Shown here in pieces: positions 51,804 through 60,265 of a stretch of 64,000 bases of DNA. How positions within the stretch are numbered: position 1 is the stretch's first letter; each line of letters starts with the position of its first letter. This DNA is from Actinomadura_C sp036008685 (lineage in GTDB: Bacteria; Actinomycetota; Actinomycetes; Streptosporangiales; Streptosporangiaceae). The position numbers and the translations under genes were made by a program. Under the pieces are notes generated by a model, which worked only from the letters and a program-made list of their open reading frames with translations, did no database searches and had not been told where the DNA came from. The stretch covers positions 78,903 to 142,902 of the forward strand of contig DASYNF010000147.1 in the NCBI GenBank assembly GCA_036008685.1. Direction: 5' to 3'.

Positions 51804-52616
51804 GTGGGAGACGGGACCCGGCGGGCACTGCCCGGTGTCGACGTGAATTCGCCGAGCATCGCCCGTATGTACGACTACTACCTCGGTGGCAAGGACAACT
51901 ACGCGGTCGACCGGGCCGCCGCCGACAGGCTCCTGGCCGTGGCACCGGAGATCGCCGAGCTCTCCAGGGCCAATCGCGCCTTCCTCGGCCGCGTCGTCCG
52001 CTTCCTCTCCGAGGCCGGTGTGCGGCAGTTCCTCGACATCGGCACCGGGCTGCCCACCCAGGACAATGTGCACCAGGTCGCGCAGGCCTGCGCACCGGAC
52101 GCCCGGGTGGTCTATGTCGACAACGACCCGATCGTGCTCACCCACGCTCGCGCGCTCCTGGCCGAGAACCCCCAGACGCTCGTCGTGGACGCCGACCTCC
52201 TCGACCCCGCGAGCATCCTCGACAACCCGCGGATCAAGGCGCACCTCGACACCGGCCGGCCGATGGCGATCCTGCTCATCGCCATCCTGCACTTCCTCGC
52301 CGACGACGACAGGCCCTACGAGATCGTCGCGCGGCTGAGGGACGCCATGCCTTCGGGCAGCTATCTCGCCGTGTCCCATGTGGTCTCCGAGGTCCACCCG
52401 GAGGCCCTCAGCACGGCTCAGGACGTCTATCGCAGCTTCCTGAAGCGCACCGGGGACGCCCGCAGGACCCGGGAGGAGGTCCTGGGGTTCTTCGGCGATC
52501 TGGAGCTCCTGGATCCGGGGCTGGTCTATGTCAGCGAGTGGCGTCCGGACCCCGCCGACGCGGTCCTGGGCGCCGAGCGCGCGTGGATCGTCGGCGGCGT
52601 CGCCCGCAAGCCCTGA
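51804..52616 (+). CDS. SAM-dependent methyltransferase, DUF574 family
   Basis: The 270-aa protein fits the actinobacterial DUF574 (S-adenosyl-methionine-binding) family: 'NSPSIARMYDYYLGGKDNYAVDR' at the N-terminus, then the SAM motif I 'FLDIGTGLPTQDNVHQ', and 'VVYVDNDPIVLTHARALL' with the acidic end of beta2. A typical 'LHFLADDDRP' motif follows. The members are numerous in actinomycetes and their substrates are unknown. GTG 51804 has AAGGAG about nine bases upstream. Confidence 0.92.
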   Translation: MGDGTRRALPGVDVNSPSIARMYDYYLGGKDNYAVDRAAADRLLAVAPEIAELSRANRAFLGRVVRFLSEAGVRQFLDIGTGLPTQDNVHQVAQACAPDARVVYVDNDPIVLTHARALLAENPQTLVVDADLLDPASILDNPRIKAHLDTGRPMAILLIAILHFLADDDRPYEIVARLRDAMPSGSYLAVSHVVSEVHPEALSTAQDVYRSFLKRTGDARRTREEVLGFFGDLELLDPGLVYVSEWRPDPADAVLGAERAWIVGGVARKP

Positions 52617-53120
52617 CCCCGGTGCACGCCGGCAGGTCCTGACGCCCGCGAGCCGGTCCTCCCAGGACCGGGATTCCAGACCTCCGCCGTGTCGGCCGGC
52701 ATGGGTCTTCCTGCCGTGTCACATCCCATGGATGGCCGCGGAGTCCGGCGCGTTGTCCTCTCTCGGTGAGGAGATATTCGGGCACGGCTCCGGCCGTGAT
52801 GCACGATCCGATCAGGGCGGTCCTATTGGTCAAAAAACGCCTCGCCGAAAAGCCAGACGAATTTCCCTCCGCGGTCCGTCCGCTCCCGGGTGCGCACGGT
52901 CCCGAAAAGACCCTCGACAGGCCTCGGAAACGACGTCGCGTGGAGACGGGTGAGGATCTCGGACCGCCGGGGACGGGACCGCGCTCGCTTTCCCCTGTGG
53001 CCCTTCGTGGTCCTTGGGCGGCGCCGCCGGCCGGTCTGCGGAGCCGGGCGAAGGGCCTCGGAAGACCGTTCGAGCGCCGGTCCGGGCGGGGGGCGGCGCG
53101 ATGGTGAGTAGGCTTTCAGT
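52617..53120. other. Intergenic region between the methyltransferase and folC
   Basis: No convincing gene is seen in these 504 bases; overlapping reading frames are Arg/Pro-rich and lack ribosome binding sites. The stretch 52827-52872 is AT-richer (with AAAAAA at 52833-52838), and a short hairpin CACGGC-TCC-GGCCGTG lies near 52783. The last 12 bases carry the folC promoter. Confidence 0.4.
53109..53114 (+). promoter_or_regulatory. -10 element for leaderless folC
   Basis: TAGGCT ends six bases before the GTG at 53121. It equals the hexamer before the MDMPI-type gene. Confidence 0.45.
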
Positions 53121-54530
53121 GTGACGGAACGGCCAGTATCTGACTACAGGAACACCGCGGCGGCGCTGCAGGACCGGCGGGTCGAGTGGGAGATCGATCC
53201 GACGATCGACCGGGTGCGTGATCTGGTCGACCTCCTCGGTTCGCCGCAACGGGCCTATCCGGTGATCCACGTCGCCGGAACCAACGGCAAGACGAGCACC
53301 GCCCGGATGATCGAGACGCTGCTCCGGGAGCGGGGTCTGCGCACGGGGCTCATGACGAGCCCGCATCTGCGGACGATGCGGGAGCGCATCGTCATCGACG
53401 GGCAGCCCATCGGCGAGGAGCAGTTCGTCGAGAGCTATGAGGAGATCGCGCCGTATGTGGACATGATCGAGGAGAAGCACGGCGTGAAGCTGTCGTTCTT
53501 CGAGGTCCTCACCGCCATGGGATTCGCCGCCTTCGCGGACGCTCCGGTGGACGTCGCGGTCGTCGAGGTCGGCATGGGGGGCACCTGGGACGCCACCAAC
53601 GTCGCCGACGGAGCCGTGGCCGTCGTCACGCCGATCGGACTCGACCACACCGGCCATCTCGGCGAGACGATCGAGGAGATCGCCGGTGAGAAGGCCGGCA
53701 TCATCAAGGACGGCGCGATCGCGGTCATCGGCCGGCAGCCTCTCGCCGCCGCCGAGGTGCTCCTGCGCCGGGCGTCCGAGACGGGGGCCACGGTGGCCCG
53801 GGAGGGCATCGAGTTCGGCGTGATCAACCGCGAGATCGGGGTCGGCGGCCAGCTGGTGACCCTGCAGGGCCTGCATGGCACCTATGACGAGATCTTCGTG
53901 CCGCTGTTCGGAGAACACCAGGTCAGCAACGCCGCCTGTGCGCTCGCCGCGGTGGAGGCCTTCGCCGGTGGAGCGCCGACCGCGGGAGAACCCGACCTGG
54001 ACGCGGTGACCCGGGGAGCGGTGCCGGAGGCGTACGAGGGAGGCGACGGCGGTCTCGATCCTCGCCTTGTCCGCAGCGGCTTCGCCCAGGTCAGCTCGCC
54101 CGGACGGCTCGAGGTGGTGCGGACCGGTCCGACCGTGCTGCTGGACGCCACTCACAACCCGGCCGGGATGACGGCCACCGTCGAGACGCTCACCGACGCG
54201 TTCGGCTTCACCCGGCTGGTCGCGCTCTTCGCGGCGGCCGCCGACAAGGACATCGCGGGGATGCTCGAGCTGCTCGAGCCGATGGTCGAGGAACTCGTCG
54301 TGACCCGCAACTCCTCGCCGCGTTCGATGCCGCCGGAGGAGCTGGCGGAGCTCGCTGAAGGGATCTTCGGCATGGACCGGGTCCACGTCGCCGACCGGAT
54401 GGACGACGCCATCGACCAGGCCCTCACGCTGGCCGAGGAGACCGGGGATTACCAGGGAGCCGGTGTGCTGATCACCGGCTCCGTCGTCACCGCCGGCGAC
54501 GCCCGGGTCCTGCTCCGGGCGGACAGGTGA
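53121..54530 (+). CDS. folC: Folylpolyglutamate synthase/dihydrofolate synthase
   Basis: The 469-aa Mur-ligase-type enzyme adds glutamates to folate. Its P-loop 'GTNGKTS' (53-59) starts the central ATPase domain; 'SPHLRTMRERI' and 'EVGMGGTWDATNV' are folate/Mg-site motifs, and 'DHTGHLGETIEEIAGEKAGIIK' is the conserved lysine helix. The C-terminal ligase domain has 'LDATHNPAG'. It is slightly longer than E. coli FolC (422). It follows the valS group and precedes DUF4233, as in related actinobacteria. Confidence 0.96.
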   Translation: MTERPVSDYRNTAAALQDRRVEWEIDPTIDRVRDLVDLLGSPQRAYPVIHVAGTNGKTSTARMIETLLRERGLRTGLMTSPHLRTMRERIVIDGQPIGEEQFVESYEEIAPYVDMIEEKHGVKLSFFEVLTAMGFAAFADAPVDVAVVEVGMGGTWDATNVADGAVAVVTPIGLDHTGHLGETIEEIAGEKAGIIKDGAIAVIGRQPLAAAEVLLRRASETGATVAREGIEFGVINREIGVGGQLVTLQGLHGTYDEIFVPLFGEHQVSNAACALAAVEAFAGGAPTAGEPDLDAVTRGAVPEAYEGGDGGLDPRLVRSGFAQVSSPGRLEVVRTGPTVLLDATHNPAGMTATVETLTDAFGFTRLVALFAAAADKDIAGMLELLEPMVEELVVTRNSSPRSMPPEELAELAEGIFGMDRVHVADRMDDAIDQALTLAEETGDYQGAGVLITGSVVTAGDARVLLRADR

Positions 54531-54612
54531 CCACGTTCACTCCCGGCGGGCCCGGCCTCGAACCCCTTTCGCCGTGCCCGGCCCGCCGTGACCCGTTCAC
54601 CGAGGGAGAGCG

Positions 54613-54930
54613 ATGAGAAGGCTGTTGGCGGCGGTGCTGGTCTGCGAGGCCATTGTGATCGCGCTGGCGATCCCCGTGGCGATCTCGGTGGCGCACACCG
54701 ACGCGCGCGCCGCGGGGATCGCCGGCGGCGTGCTGGCCGTGGCCACCATCGTGCTGGCCGGGCTGCTGCGCCACCGGTGGGCGCTGTTCGCCGGAGGGGT
54801 CCTGCAGGTGGTGGTGATCGCCACCGGCTTCGTGGTGCCGACCATGTTCATCCTCGGACTGGTCTTCGGCGCGCTCTGGGTCACCAGCATCTGGATGGGG
54901 CGCAAGATCGAGGGCACGCCGGCCGGCTGA
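54613..54930 (+). CDS. DUF4233 membrane protein
   Basis: The 105-aa protein has four hydrophobic segments that cover almost its whole length ('LLAAVLVCEAIVIALAIPVAI' through 'MFILGLVFGALWVTSIW'). It belongs to the small membrane family found between folC and ndk in many actinobacteria. Its function is unknown. ATG 54613 has GAGGGAGAG upstream. The ndk gene that usually follows is not present here; a sugar-use region takes its place. Confidence 0.88.
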   Translation: MRRLLAAVLVCEAIVIALAIPVAISVAHTDARAAGIAGGVLAVATIVLAGLLRHRWALFAGGVLQVVVIATGFVVPTMFILGLVFGALWVTSIWMGRKIEGTPAG

Positions 54931-54940
54931 CGACCCGGGC

Positions 54941-55819
54941 TCACCGCGCCGCGGGCCCGGGTGCGGGGCCGAGCAGGCGGAGCACCTCGGCGACCGTCGT
55001 GGCCACCTGGTCACGCGCCGGGCGAAGATACTTGCGCGGATCGGTGAGCGCCGTGTCGGCCAACGCGGTGCGGACCGCGCCGGTGAACGCGACGTTGAGC
55101 TGCGTACCCACATTGATCTTGGTCAGCCCGGCCGCGACGGCCTGCCGCAGGTCGTCCTCGAGTACGCCGCTGGAGCCGTGCAGTACCAGCGGGACCGGCA
55201 CGGCCGCACGGATCCGCCGGATGAGGTCCAGGTCCAGGCGCGCGCTCTTGGTCGTCATCGCGTGGGAGCTGCCCACCGCCACGGCCAGTGCGTCGACGTC
55301 CGTGCCGGCGACATAGCGCGCCGCCTCGTCCGGGTCCGTGCGCGCCGTCGGTGAGTGCACGCCGTCCTTGCCCCCGATGTCCCCGAGCTCGGCCTCGATC
55401 CACAGGCCGTTGTCATGCGCCCATGCCGCCGCCGCCCGCGTGGCCTCGAGGTTGTCGGCGTAGTCCAGGCGCGAGGCGTCGTACATCACCGAGCCGAAGC
55501 CGGTGTCCGCGGCCCGGTGGAGCAGGTCGAGGTCCTCGACGTGGTCGAGATGGAGGGCGATGGGGGCGCCGGCCTCCTCGGCCAGCCGGACGCAGGCCGC
55601 CGCGAGCGGCGCGACCCGTCCCTGGTGATAGGCGACCGCGTTCTGGCTGATCTGCAGGACGGCCGGCAGCCCCGCCAGCTCGGCGCCGGTGACGATGGCC
55701 TCGGCGTGCTCGATGGTGATGACGTTGAAGGCTCCGACGCCACGGGGGGCGCCCCCGGCGCCGTCTCTGGCGGCCTCGACGAGTTCACCGGTGCGGGTCA
55801 GTGGCACGGGCTCAGACAC
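54941..55819 (-). CDS. Class II fructose-/tagatose-bisphosphate aldolase
   Basis: The 292-aa zinc-dependent aldolase cleaves a ketose 1,6-bisphosphate to dihydroxyacetone phosphate and glyceraldehyde 3-phosphate. Metal and active-site motifs are visible: 'IALHLDHVEDLDLL' (Asp-His), 'DIGGKDGV' (a shortened Gly-Gly loop) and 'VLHGSSGVLEDDLRQAV' (the His-Gly-Ser-Ser-Gly substrate loop), with 'KINVGTQLNVAF' (Asn-Val-Gly/Asn-Thr). It is close to GatY/KbaY-type aldolases. It faces away from the FGGY kinase across a 111-bp region and probably shares its regulation. GTG 55819 is used, though a start at GTG 55807 is possible. Confidence 0.9.
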   Translation of the reverse strand: MSEPVPLTRTGELVEAARDGAGGAPRGVGAFNVITIEHAEAIVTGAELAGLPAVLQISQNAVAYHQGRVAPLAAACVRLAEEAGAPIALHLDHVEDLDLLHRAADTGFGSVMYDASRLDYADNLEATRAAAAWAHDNGLWIEAELGDIGGKDGVHSPTARTDPDEAARYVAGTDVDALAVAVGSSHAMTTKSARLDLDLIRRIRAAVPVPLVLHGSSGVLEDDLRQAVAAGLTKINVGTQLNVAFTGAVRTALADTALTDPRKYLRPARDQVATTVAEVLRLLGPAPGPAAR

Positions 55820-55850
55820 CTCTCGTTCATGAACGTGTCAAACACAGGTC

Positions 55851-55909
55851 TTGACTATCCCTAGCAATCCCAAATATAACCAAGCAATCTTCAATGAACC
55901 ACAAGCAAA
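55851..55909 (+). promoter_or_regulatory. Promoter and phased AGCAAW repeats upstream of the sugar operon
   Basis: TTGACT (55851-55856) and TATAAC (55875-55880) are separated by 18 bp, a good sigma-70-like promoter for the kinase operon. Three motifs AGCAAT/AGCAAA at 55863, 55883 and 55904 are 20-21 bp apart, on one face of the helix (longer form AGCAATCNNCAAT). A GTTCATGAAC palindrome (55825-55834) lies on the aldolase side. The DeoR-type regulator of the operon is a natural candidate to bind here. Confidence 0.6.
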
Positions 55910-55930
55910 CGCAATCCGGTGGAGGTTCGC

Positions 55931-57301
55931 ATGCGTGACCCGCTGCTGGTGGGCGTGGACGTGGGGACGAGCTCCTGCAAGGCCACCGTCTGCACGGTGG
56001 ACGGGCGTGAGGTCGCTCACGGCCGGGCCCCCCTGGCCTGGCGGAACACCGCCGAGGGAACCGAGACCGATCCCGCTCAGGTCCTCGGCGCGGTGCGAAG
56101 TGCGCTCGCCCAGGCCTTGGCCGGCGCTCCCGAAGGCAGGGTGGCCGCGGTCGGCGTCGCCGGCATGGCCGAGGTCGGTGTGCTCCTCGACCGGGCCGGC
56201 GAGCCGGTGGCTCCGCTGATCGCCTGGCACGACGGCCGCGATCGCGAGCAGGCTCGCAGCCTCGCCGAGGACCTCGGCCCGGATCTCTTCGGCGCCACGA
56301 CCGGCCTGCCGCTCGGCACCCAGTGGTCGCTGACCAAGCACCGCTGGCTGCGGGACCGCACCGCCGCGCTCGACCGGGCCGTACGCCGGCTGCACGTCCC
56401 GGAATGGGTCGTGTACGCGCTCGGGGGCGAGCAGGCCTCGGAATACTCGCTGGCCTCCCGTACCGGCTGGCTGCACCTGCGCGACCGGACGTGGTGGACC
56501 CCCGCATTGGAGTGGTCCGGCGCGGACCCGGCCCTGTTGCCCCCGCTGGTCCAGGCCGGGACGCCCCTCGGCCGGGTGGCGGCGGACCGGGTGGGCGACC
56601 GGCTCGCCGGTGCCGTGCTCACCGTGGCGGGACACGACCATCTGGCCGCGGCGGTCGGCGCGGGCGCGGCCCGGGATGGTGACGTGCTCGACTCCTGTGG
56701 CACCGCGGAAGCGCTGGTACGGACGGTTCCCGCGCCGCTGTCCGAGCATGCCGTCACGGAGCTGGTCCGCCACGGTGTGACGGTCGGCTGGCACGCGCTG
56801 CCGGGCCGGCTGTCGGTCCTCGGCGCCACGCGCGGCGGGCTGCTGCTGCAGCGTGTCCTGAGGCTCCTCGGCCGGGACCACGCCGACCTGCCGGAGCTCG
56901 ACCGCGCGGCGCTGCGAACCGATCCCGGATCGCTGCGCGCCCACCTGACCGACGACGGCACCGCGGCGCTGTCCGGCGTCGGCGGGGACGCCGGCCCGGC
57001 GGCGGCGTGGCGGGCGGCGCAGCAGACGGCATTGACCGAGGCGACCCGCATGCAGCGGCTCGTGACCGACGCGACCGGTGAGCACGGCCGGGTCGTGATG
57101 ACCGGGGGATGGGCGCACAGCGAGGCGATGGTCGCGCTCCGGCGGGAGGCCTTCGGCGCCGTCCATCGGAGCCCCGCGATCGAAGCGGGGGCGCGCGGCG
57201 CCGCGCTCCTGGCGGGATGCGCGGCGGGCGTGTTCGCCTCCCCGCTGGAGTTGCCGGATCCCCACGTCGAGGCCGTCCCTGAATCTGGGAGGAAAACATG
57301 A
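55931..57301 (+). CDS. FGGY family carbohydrate kinase
   Basis: The 456-aa enzyme has the two-lobed actin-like fold. N-terminal 'VGVDVGTSSCKATV' is the phosphate-1 loop with the catalytic-base region; 'GMAEVGVLLDRAGEPVAPLIAWHDGRD' holds the substrate Asp. The C-terminal adenine-binding motif is 'VVMTGGWAHSEAMVALRREAFGAVHRSP' (Gly-Gly-x-x-x-Ser). It should phosphorylate the sugar brought in by the ABC importer encoded next. ATG 55931 has GGAGG seven bases upstream. Its stop overlaps the ATPase start (ATGA). Confidence 0.9.
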   Translation: MRDPLLVGVDVGTSSCKATVCTVDGREVAHGRAPLAWRNTAEGTETDPAQVLGAVRSALAQALAGAPEGRVAAVGVAGMAEVGVLLDRAGEPVAPLIAWHDGRDREQARSLAEDLGPDLFGATTGLPLGTQWSLTKHRWLRDRTAALDRAVRRLHVPEWVVYALGGEQASEYSLASRTGWLHLRDRTWWTPALEWSGADPALLPPLVQAGTPLGRVAADRVGDRLAGAVLTVAGHDHLAAAVGAGAARDGDVLDSCGTAEALVRTVPAPLSEHAVTELVRHGVTVGWHALPGRLSVLGATRGGLLLQRVLRLLGRDHADLPELDRAALRTDPGSLRAHLTDDGTAALSGVGGDAGPAAAWRAAQQTALTEATRMQRLVTDATGEHGRVVMTGGWAHSEAMVALRREAFGAVHRSPAIEAGARGAALLAGCAAGVFASPLELPDPHVEAVPESGRKT

Positions 57302-58062
57302 CCGAACCACTGCTGGAGGCCCGCGGGATCGAGCGCAGCTTCGGGCAGGTCCACGCATTGCGCGGTGCGGACTTCGCGGTGCACGCCGGTGAGATCGTGG
57401 CGCTGGTCGGCGACAACGGCGCCGGCAAGAGCACGCTGGTGAAGATCCTGTCCGGGGCGGACCGGCCCGACGGCGGTCAGATCCTGGTCGACGGCCGGCC
57501 GGTGCAGGTGTCCAGCCCGCACGCGGCCCGCGACCTCGGCATCGAGACCGTCTACCAGGATCTGGCTCTCGCGTCCGACCTTGACCCGGCGGCCAACCTG
57601 TTCCTCGGCCGTGAGGTCCTGCGGTCCGGTCTGCTCGGCAGGCTGGGCTTTCTCGACAAGCGGGCCATGGAGCGGGACACCACCGGTGAGATGGCGCGGC
57701 TGGGGGTGCGGCTCAAGGACGCCGTGGCCCCCGTGGCCGCCCTGTCCGGTGGGCAGCGGCAGAGCGTCGCGGTGGCCAGGGCGGCGATGTGGGCCCGCCG
57801 GGTCATCTTCATGGACGAGCCGACCGCCGCGCTCGGAGTCGTCCAGACCGAGCAGGTCCTCGAGCTGATCCGCCGGGTCCGCGACAAGGGGATAGCCGTC
57901 GTGCTGATCAGCCACAACATGCCGCAGGTGCTCGAGATCGCCGACCGGGTCGAGGTGCTGCGCCTCGGAGCACGGGTGGCGCGCTTCAGCGCCGCCGGAA
58001 CCACCGTCGAGGACCTGGTCACCGCCATGACGAGCGGAACCACAGAGGGGAGCGCCGCATGA
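57298..58062 (+). CDS. Sugar ABC transporter ATP-binding protein
   Basis: The 254-aa ATPase has one nucleotide-binding domain: Walker A 'GDNGAGKSTL', Q-loop 'VYQDLALAS', signature 'LSGGQRQ', and Walker B 'VIFMDEPTAALG', with the His-loop 'LISHNMPQV'. It resembles one half of the RbsA/XylG-type double ATPases and must pair with itself. It is coupled by ATGA overlap to both the kinase and the permease gene. It energises import by the permease. Confidence 0.93.
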   Translation: MTEPLLEARGIERSFGQVHALRGADFAVHAGEIVALVGDNGAGKSTLVKILSGADRPDGGQILVDGRPVQVSSPHAARDLGIETVYQDLALASDLDPAANLFLGREVLRSGLLGRLGFLDKRAMERDTTGEMARLGVRLKDAVAPVAALSGGQRQSVAVARAAMWARRVIFMDEPTAALGVVQTEQVLELIRRVRDKGIAVVLISHNMPQVLEIADRVEVLRLGARVARFSAAGTTVEDLVTAMTSGTTEGSAA

Positions 58063-59090
58063 CCACCGCCGAAGCCACGCGGGAAGAGCAGCGGCCTGCG
58101 ACACCACGCCGGTCCTGGAGGCCGGCCGCCGCCCGGCTGCGCGACGGCGAGACGGGCCGGATCTTCGGCGCGCTCGTGATCCTGTGCGTGGCCTTCTCGA
58201 CCCTGCGCCCGCACGCGTTCCCCACGTCGGGCAACATCGTCAACATCGCCTCCGACGCGGCCGTGCTCCTGGTCCTGGCCGTCGGCGCGACCTACGTCAT
58301 CCTCACGGCCGGCATCGACCTGTCGGTCAGCGGCGTCCTGGTCTTCTCCGGCGTCATCTCGGCCAAGGTCATGGCCGCGCTCGGCGGCCAGTCGGCCGGG
58401 GTGCTGCTGCTCGGCCTGCTGGCCGGCCTCGCCGCGGGGGCGGCCTGGGGCCTCCTCAACGGTGTCCTCGTGGCCAGGGCGCGGATCCCCGCGCTGATCG
58501 TCACGCTGGGCACCCTCGGGGCCTCACAGGGCGCCGCGCTGCTGATCACGGGCGGCGTGGACGTACGGGACGTCCCCTTCAACCTGGTCATGTCGGTCGG
58601 CTCCGGCACCGTGGCCGGCGTGCCCTGGCTCGTGGTCGTCGCACTCCTCGTGGCGGCCGTGGGCGGCGTCGCGCTGTCGCAGACGAGGTTCGGGCGATAC
58701 ACCTACGCCGCCGGGTCGAACCCGGAGGCGCTGCGCCGGACCGGTGTGGCGACGTCGCGGCACCTGATCAAGGTGTACGCCCTGGCCGGGCTGCTCGCCG
58801 GGCTCGCGGGCTATCTCTCGCTGGCCCGGTTCGCCACGACGACCCTGTCCGGGCACTCCACGGACAACCTGCAGACCATCGCGGCCGTGGTGATCGGCGG
58901 CACCAGCCTGTTCGGTGGCCGCGGCACGATGATCGGGACCGTCATCGGCGTCTTCATCCCCACCGTCCTGCAGAACGGGTTCGTCGTCCTCGGCGTCCAG
59001 CCGTTCTGGCAGCAGATCGCCGTGGGCGTGGTCCTCATCCTCGCCGTCTACCTCGACCAGATGCGCCGGGCCGCACGCGACCGGCCGTAG
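58059..59090 (+). CDS. Sugar ABC transporter permease
   Basis: The 343-aa protein has about nine to ten transmembrane helices and the BPD_transp_2/RbsC signature, e.g. 'TYVILTAGIDLSVSG', 'ARIPALIVTLGTLGASQG', and 'YAAGSNPEALRRTGV' in the cytoplasmic coupling loop. The N-terminus is a polar cytoplasmic tail of about 35 residues. It forms the channel and probably works as a homodimer. ATG 58059 overlaps the ATPase stop. Confidence 0.93.
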   Translation: MTTAEATREEQRPATPRRSWRPAAARLRDGETGRIFGALVILCVAFSTLRPHAFPTSGNIVNIASDAAVLLVLAVGATYVILTAGIDLSVSGVLVFSGVISAKVMAALGGQSAGVLLLGLLAGLAAGAAWGLLNGVLVARARIPALIVTLGTLGASQGAALLITGGVDVRDVPFNLVMSVGSGTVAGVPWLVVVALLVAAVGGVALSQTRFGRYTYAAGSNPEALRRTGVATSRHLIKVYALAGLLAGLAGYLSLARFATTTLSGHSTDNLQTIAAVVIGGTSLFGGRGTMIGTVIGVFIPTVLQNGFVVLGVQPFWQQIAVGVVLILAVYLDQMRRAARDRP

Positions 59091-59125
59091 CCCCCTTTCC
59101 CCGAACAGATCCTGGAGGACACCTC

Positions 59126-60103
59126 ATGCGCACGAAGTGGCTCGGAGCGGCGGTGGCGCTGACGTTCGGCCTGGCCGCCTGCGGCAACGGCGGTGGCGGC
59201 GGCGGTACGGCCGGCGGCGACGTCAAGGGCAAGACGATCGCCTTCATCCCCGGTGTGACCGGCGACAGCTTCTACATCACCATGCACTGCGGCATCCGGG
59301 CCGAGGCCGCGAAGAAGGGCCTCAAGGTCGACATGCAGGCGCCGCAGCAGTTCGACGCCTCACTGCAGACGCCGATCGTCAACGGGGTCATCGCCAAGAA
59401 GCCCGCCGGCGTGCTGATCGCCCCGACCGACGCGAAGGCCATGGTGCCGCCGCTGCTGCGCGCCAAGCAGGCCGGGATCAAGGTCGGCCTCGTCGACACC
59501 ACGCTGGCCACCCGCGACCTGGCGGTGACCAGCGTGGCCACCGACAACAGGGCCGGCGGTGCGGCGGCGGCGGACGCCCTGGCCCAGCTCGCAGGTGAGA
59601 AGGGCAAGGTCCTGGTGATCGCCTTCAAGGCCGGGGCCTCGACGTCGGACGACCGTCAGCACGGGTTCGAAGAGCAGATCAAAAAGCACCCGGGCATCAC
59701 CTACATCGGGGCGCAGATCAACGACAACAGCCCGGCGAAGGCGGCGTCGATCATCTCCGCCACCCTGGCCGCCCATCCGGACCTCACCGGTGTGTTCGCC
59801 ACGAACCAGTTCGCCGCGGAGGGCGCGGCCACGGGGCTGCGCAATGCCGGCAGGCAGGGCAAGGTCAAGGTCGTCGGTTTCGACGCCGGCCCGGTCCAGA
59901 TGAAGCAGCTCGAGCGCGGCGACGTGCAGGCACTCGTGGCCCAGCAGCCCTACGAGGTCGGGGTCCAGGCGGTGGACCAGCTCGTCGCGTCGCTGACCGG
60001 TGGCAAGCCCCAGGCCGACATCGGGACGAAGACCTCGACCATCACCCGGGATGACCTGTCGACCCCCGAGGGCCGGCAGGCGGCGTACAAGACCTCCTGC
60101 TAG
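59126..60103 (+). CDS. Sugar ABC transporter substrate-binding lipoprotein
   Basis: The 325-aa protein has a lipoprotein signal peptide with lipobox Leu-Ala-Ala-Cys19 and a Gly-rich linker. A Peripla_BP_4-type two-lobe domain follows (as in RbsB), with 'FIPGVTGDSFYITMHCGI' at the start and 'VVGFDAGPVQMKQLERGDVQALVAQQPYEVGVQAVDQL' near the end. It binds the sugar outside the membrane; the ligand cannot be read from sequence. TGGAGG lies upstream of ATG 59126. Confidence 0.92.
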   Translation: MRTKWLGAAVALTFGLAACGNGGGGGGTAGGDVKGKTIAFIPGVTGDSFYITMHCGIRAEAAKKGLKVDMQAPQQFDASLQTPIVNGVIAKKPAGVLIAPTDAKAMVPPLLRAKQAGIKVGLVDTTLATRDLAVTSVATDNRAGGAAAADALAQLAGEKGKVLVIAFKAGASTSDDRQHGFEEQIKKHPGITYIGAQINDNSPAKAASIISATLAAHPDLTGVFATNQFAAEGAATGLRNAGRQGKVKVVGFDAGPVQMKQLERGDVQALVAQQPYEVGVQAVDQLVASLTGGKPQADIGTKTSTITRDDLSTPEGRQAAYKTSC

Positions 60104-60265
60104 GCCGTGCGGCCGGCCGGGCCCGCACCGCGGCGGCCCGGCCGGCCGGGGGTGCCAGAGGGCCCGGCGACCGCGACACAGCGGATGGCAAGCGTCAACT
60201 TACTGTGTAAAGGCGCTCGGCGGCAGGGCCCAGACCCCCGCGGACCGAGCGAGAAGCGAGAGAGG

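Noticed and set aside
52766..53107. A 113-aa plus-strand frame before folC
   Set aside because: It is Arg/Pro-rich with no ribosome binding site or motif and falls in an otherwise non-coding stretch.
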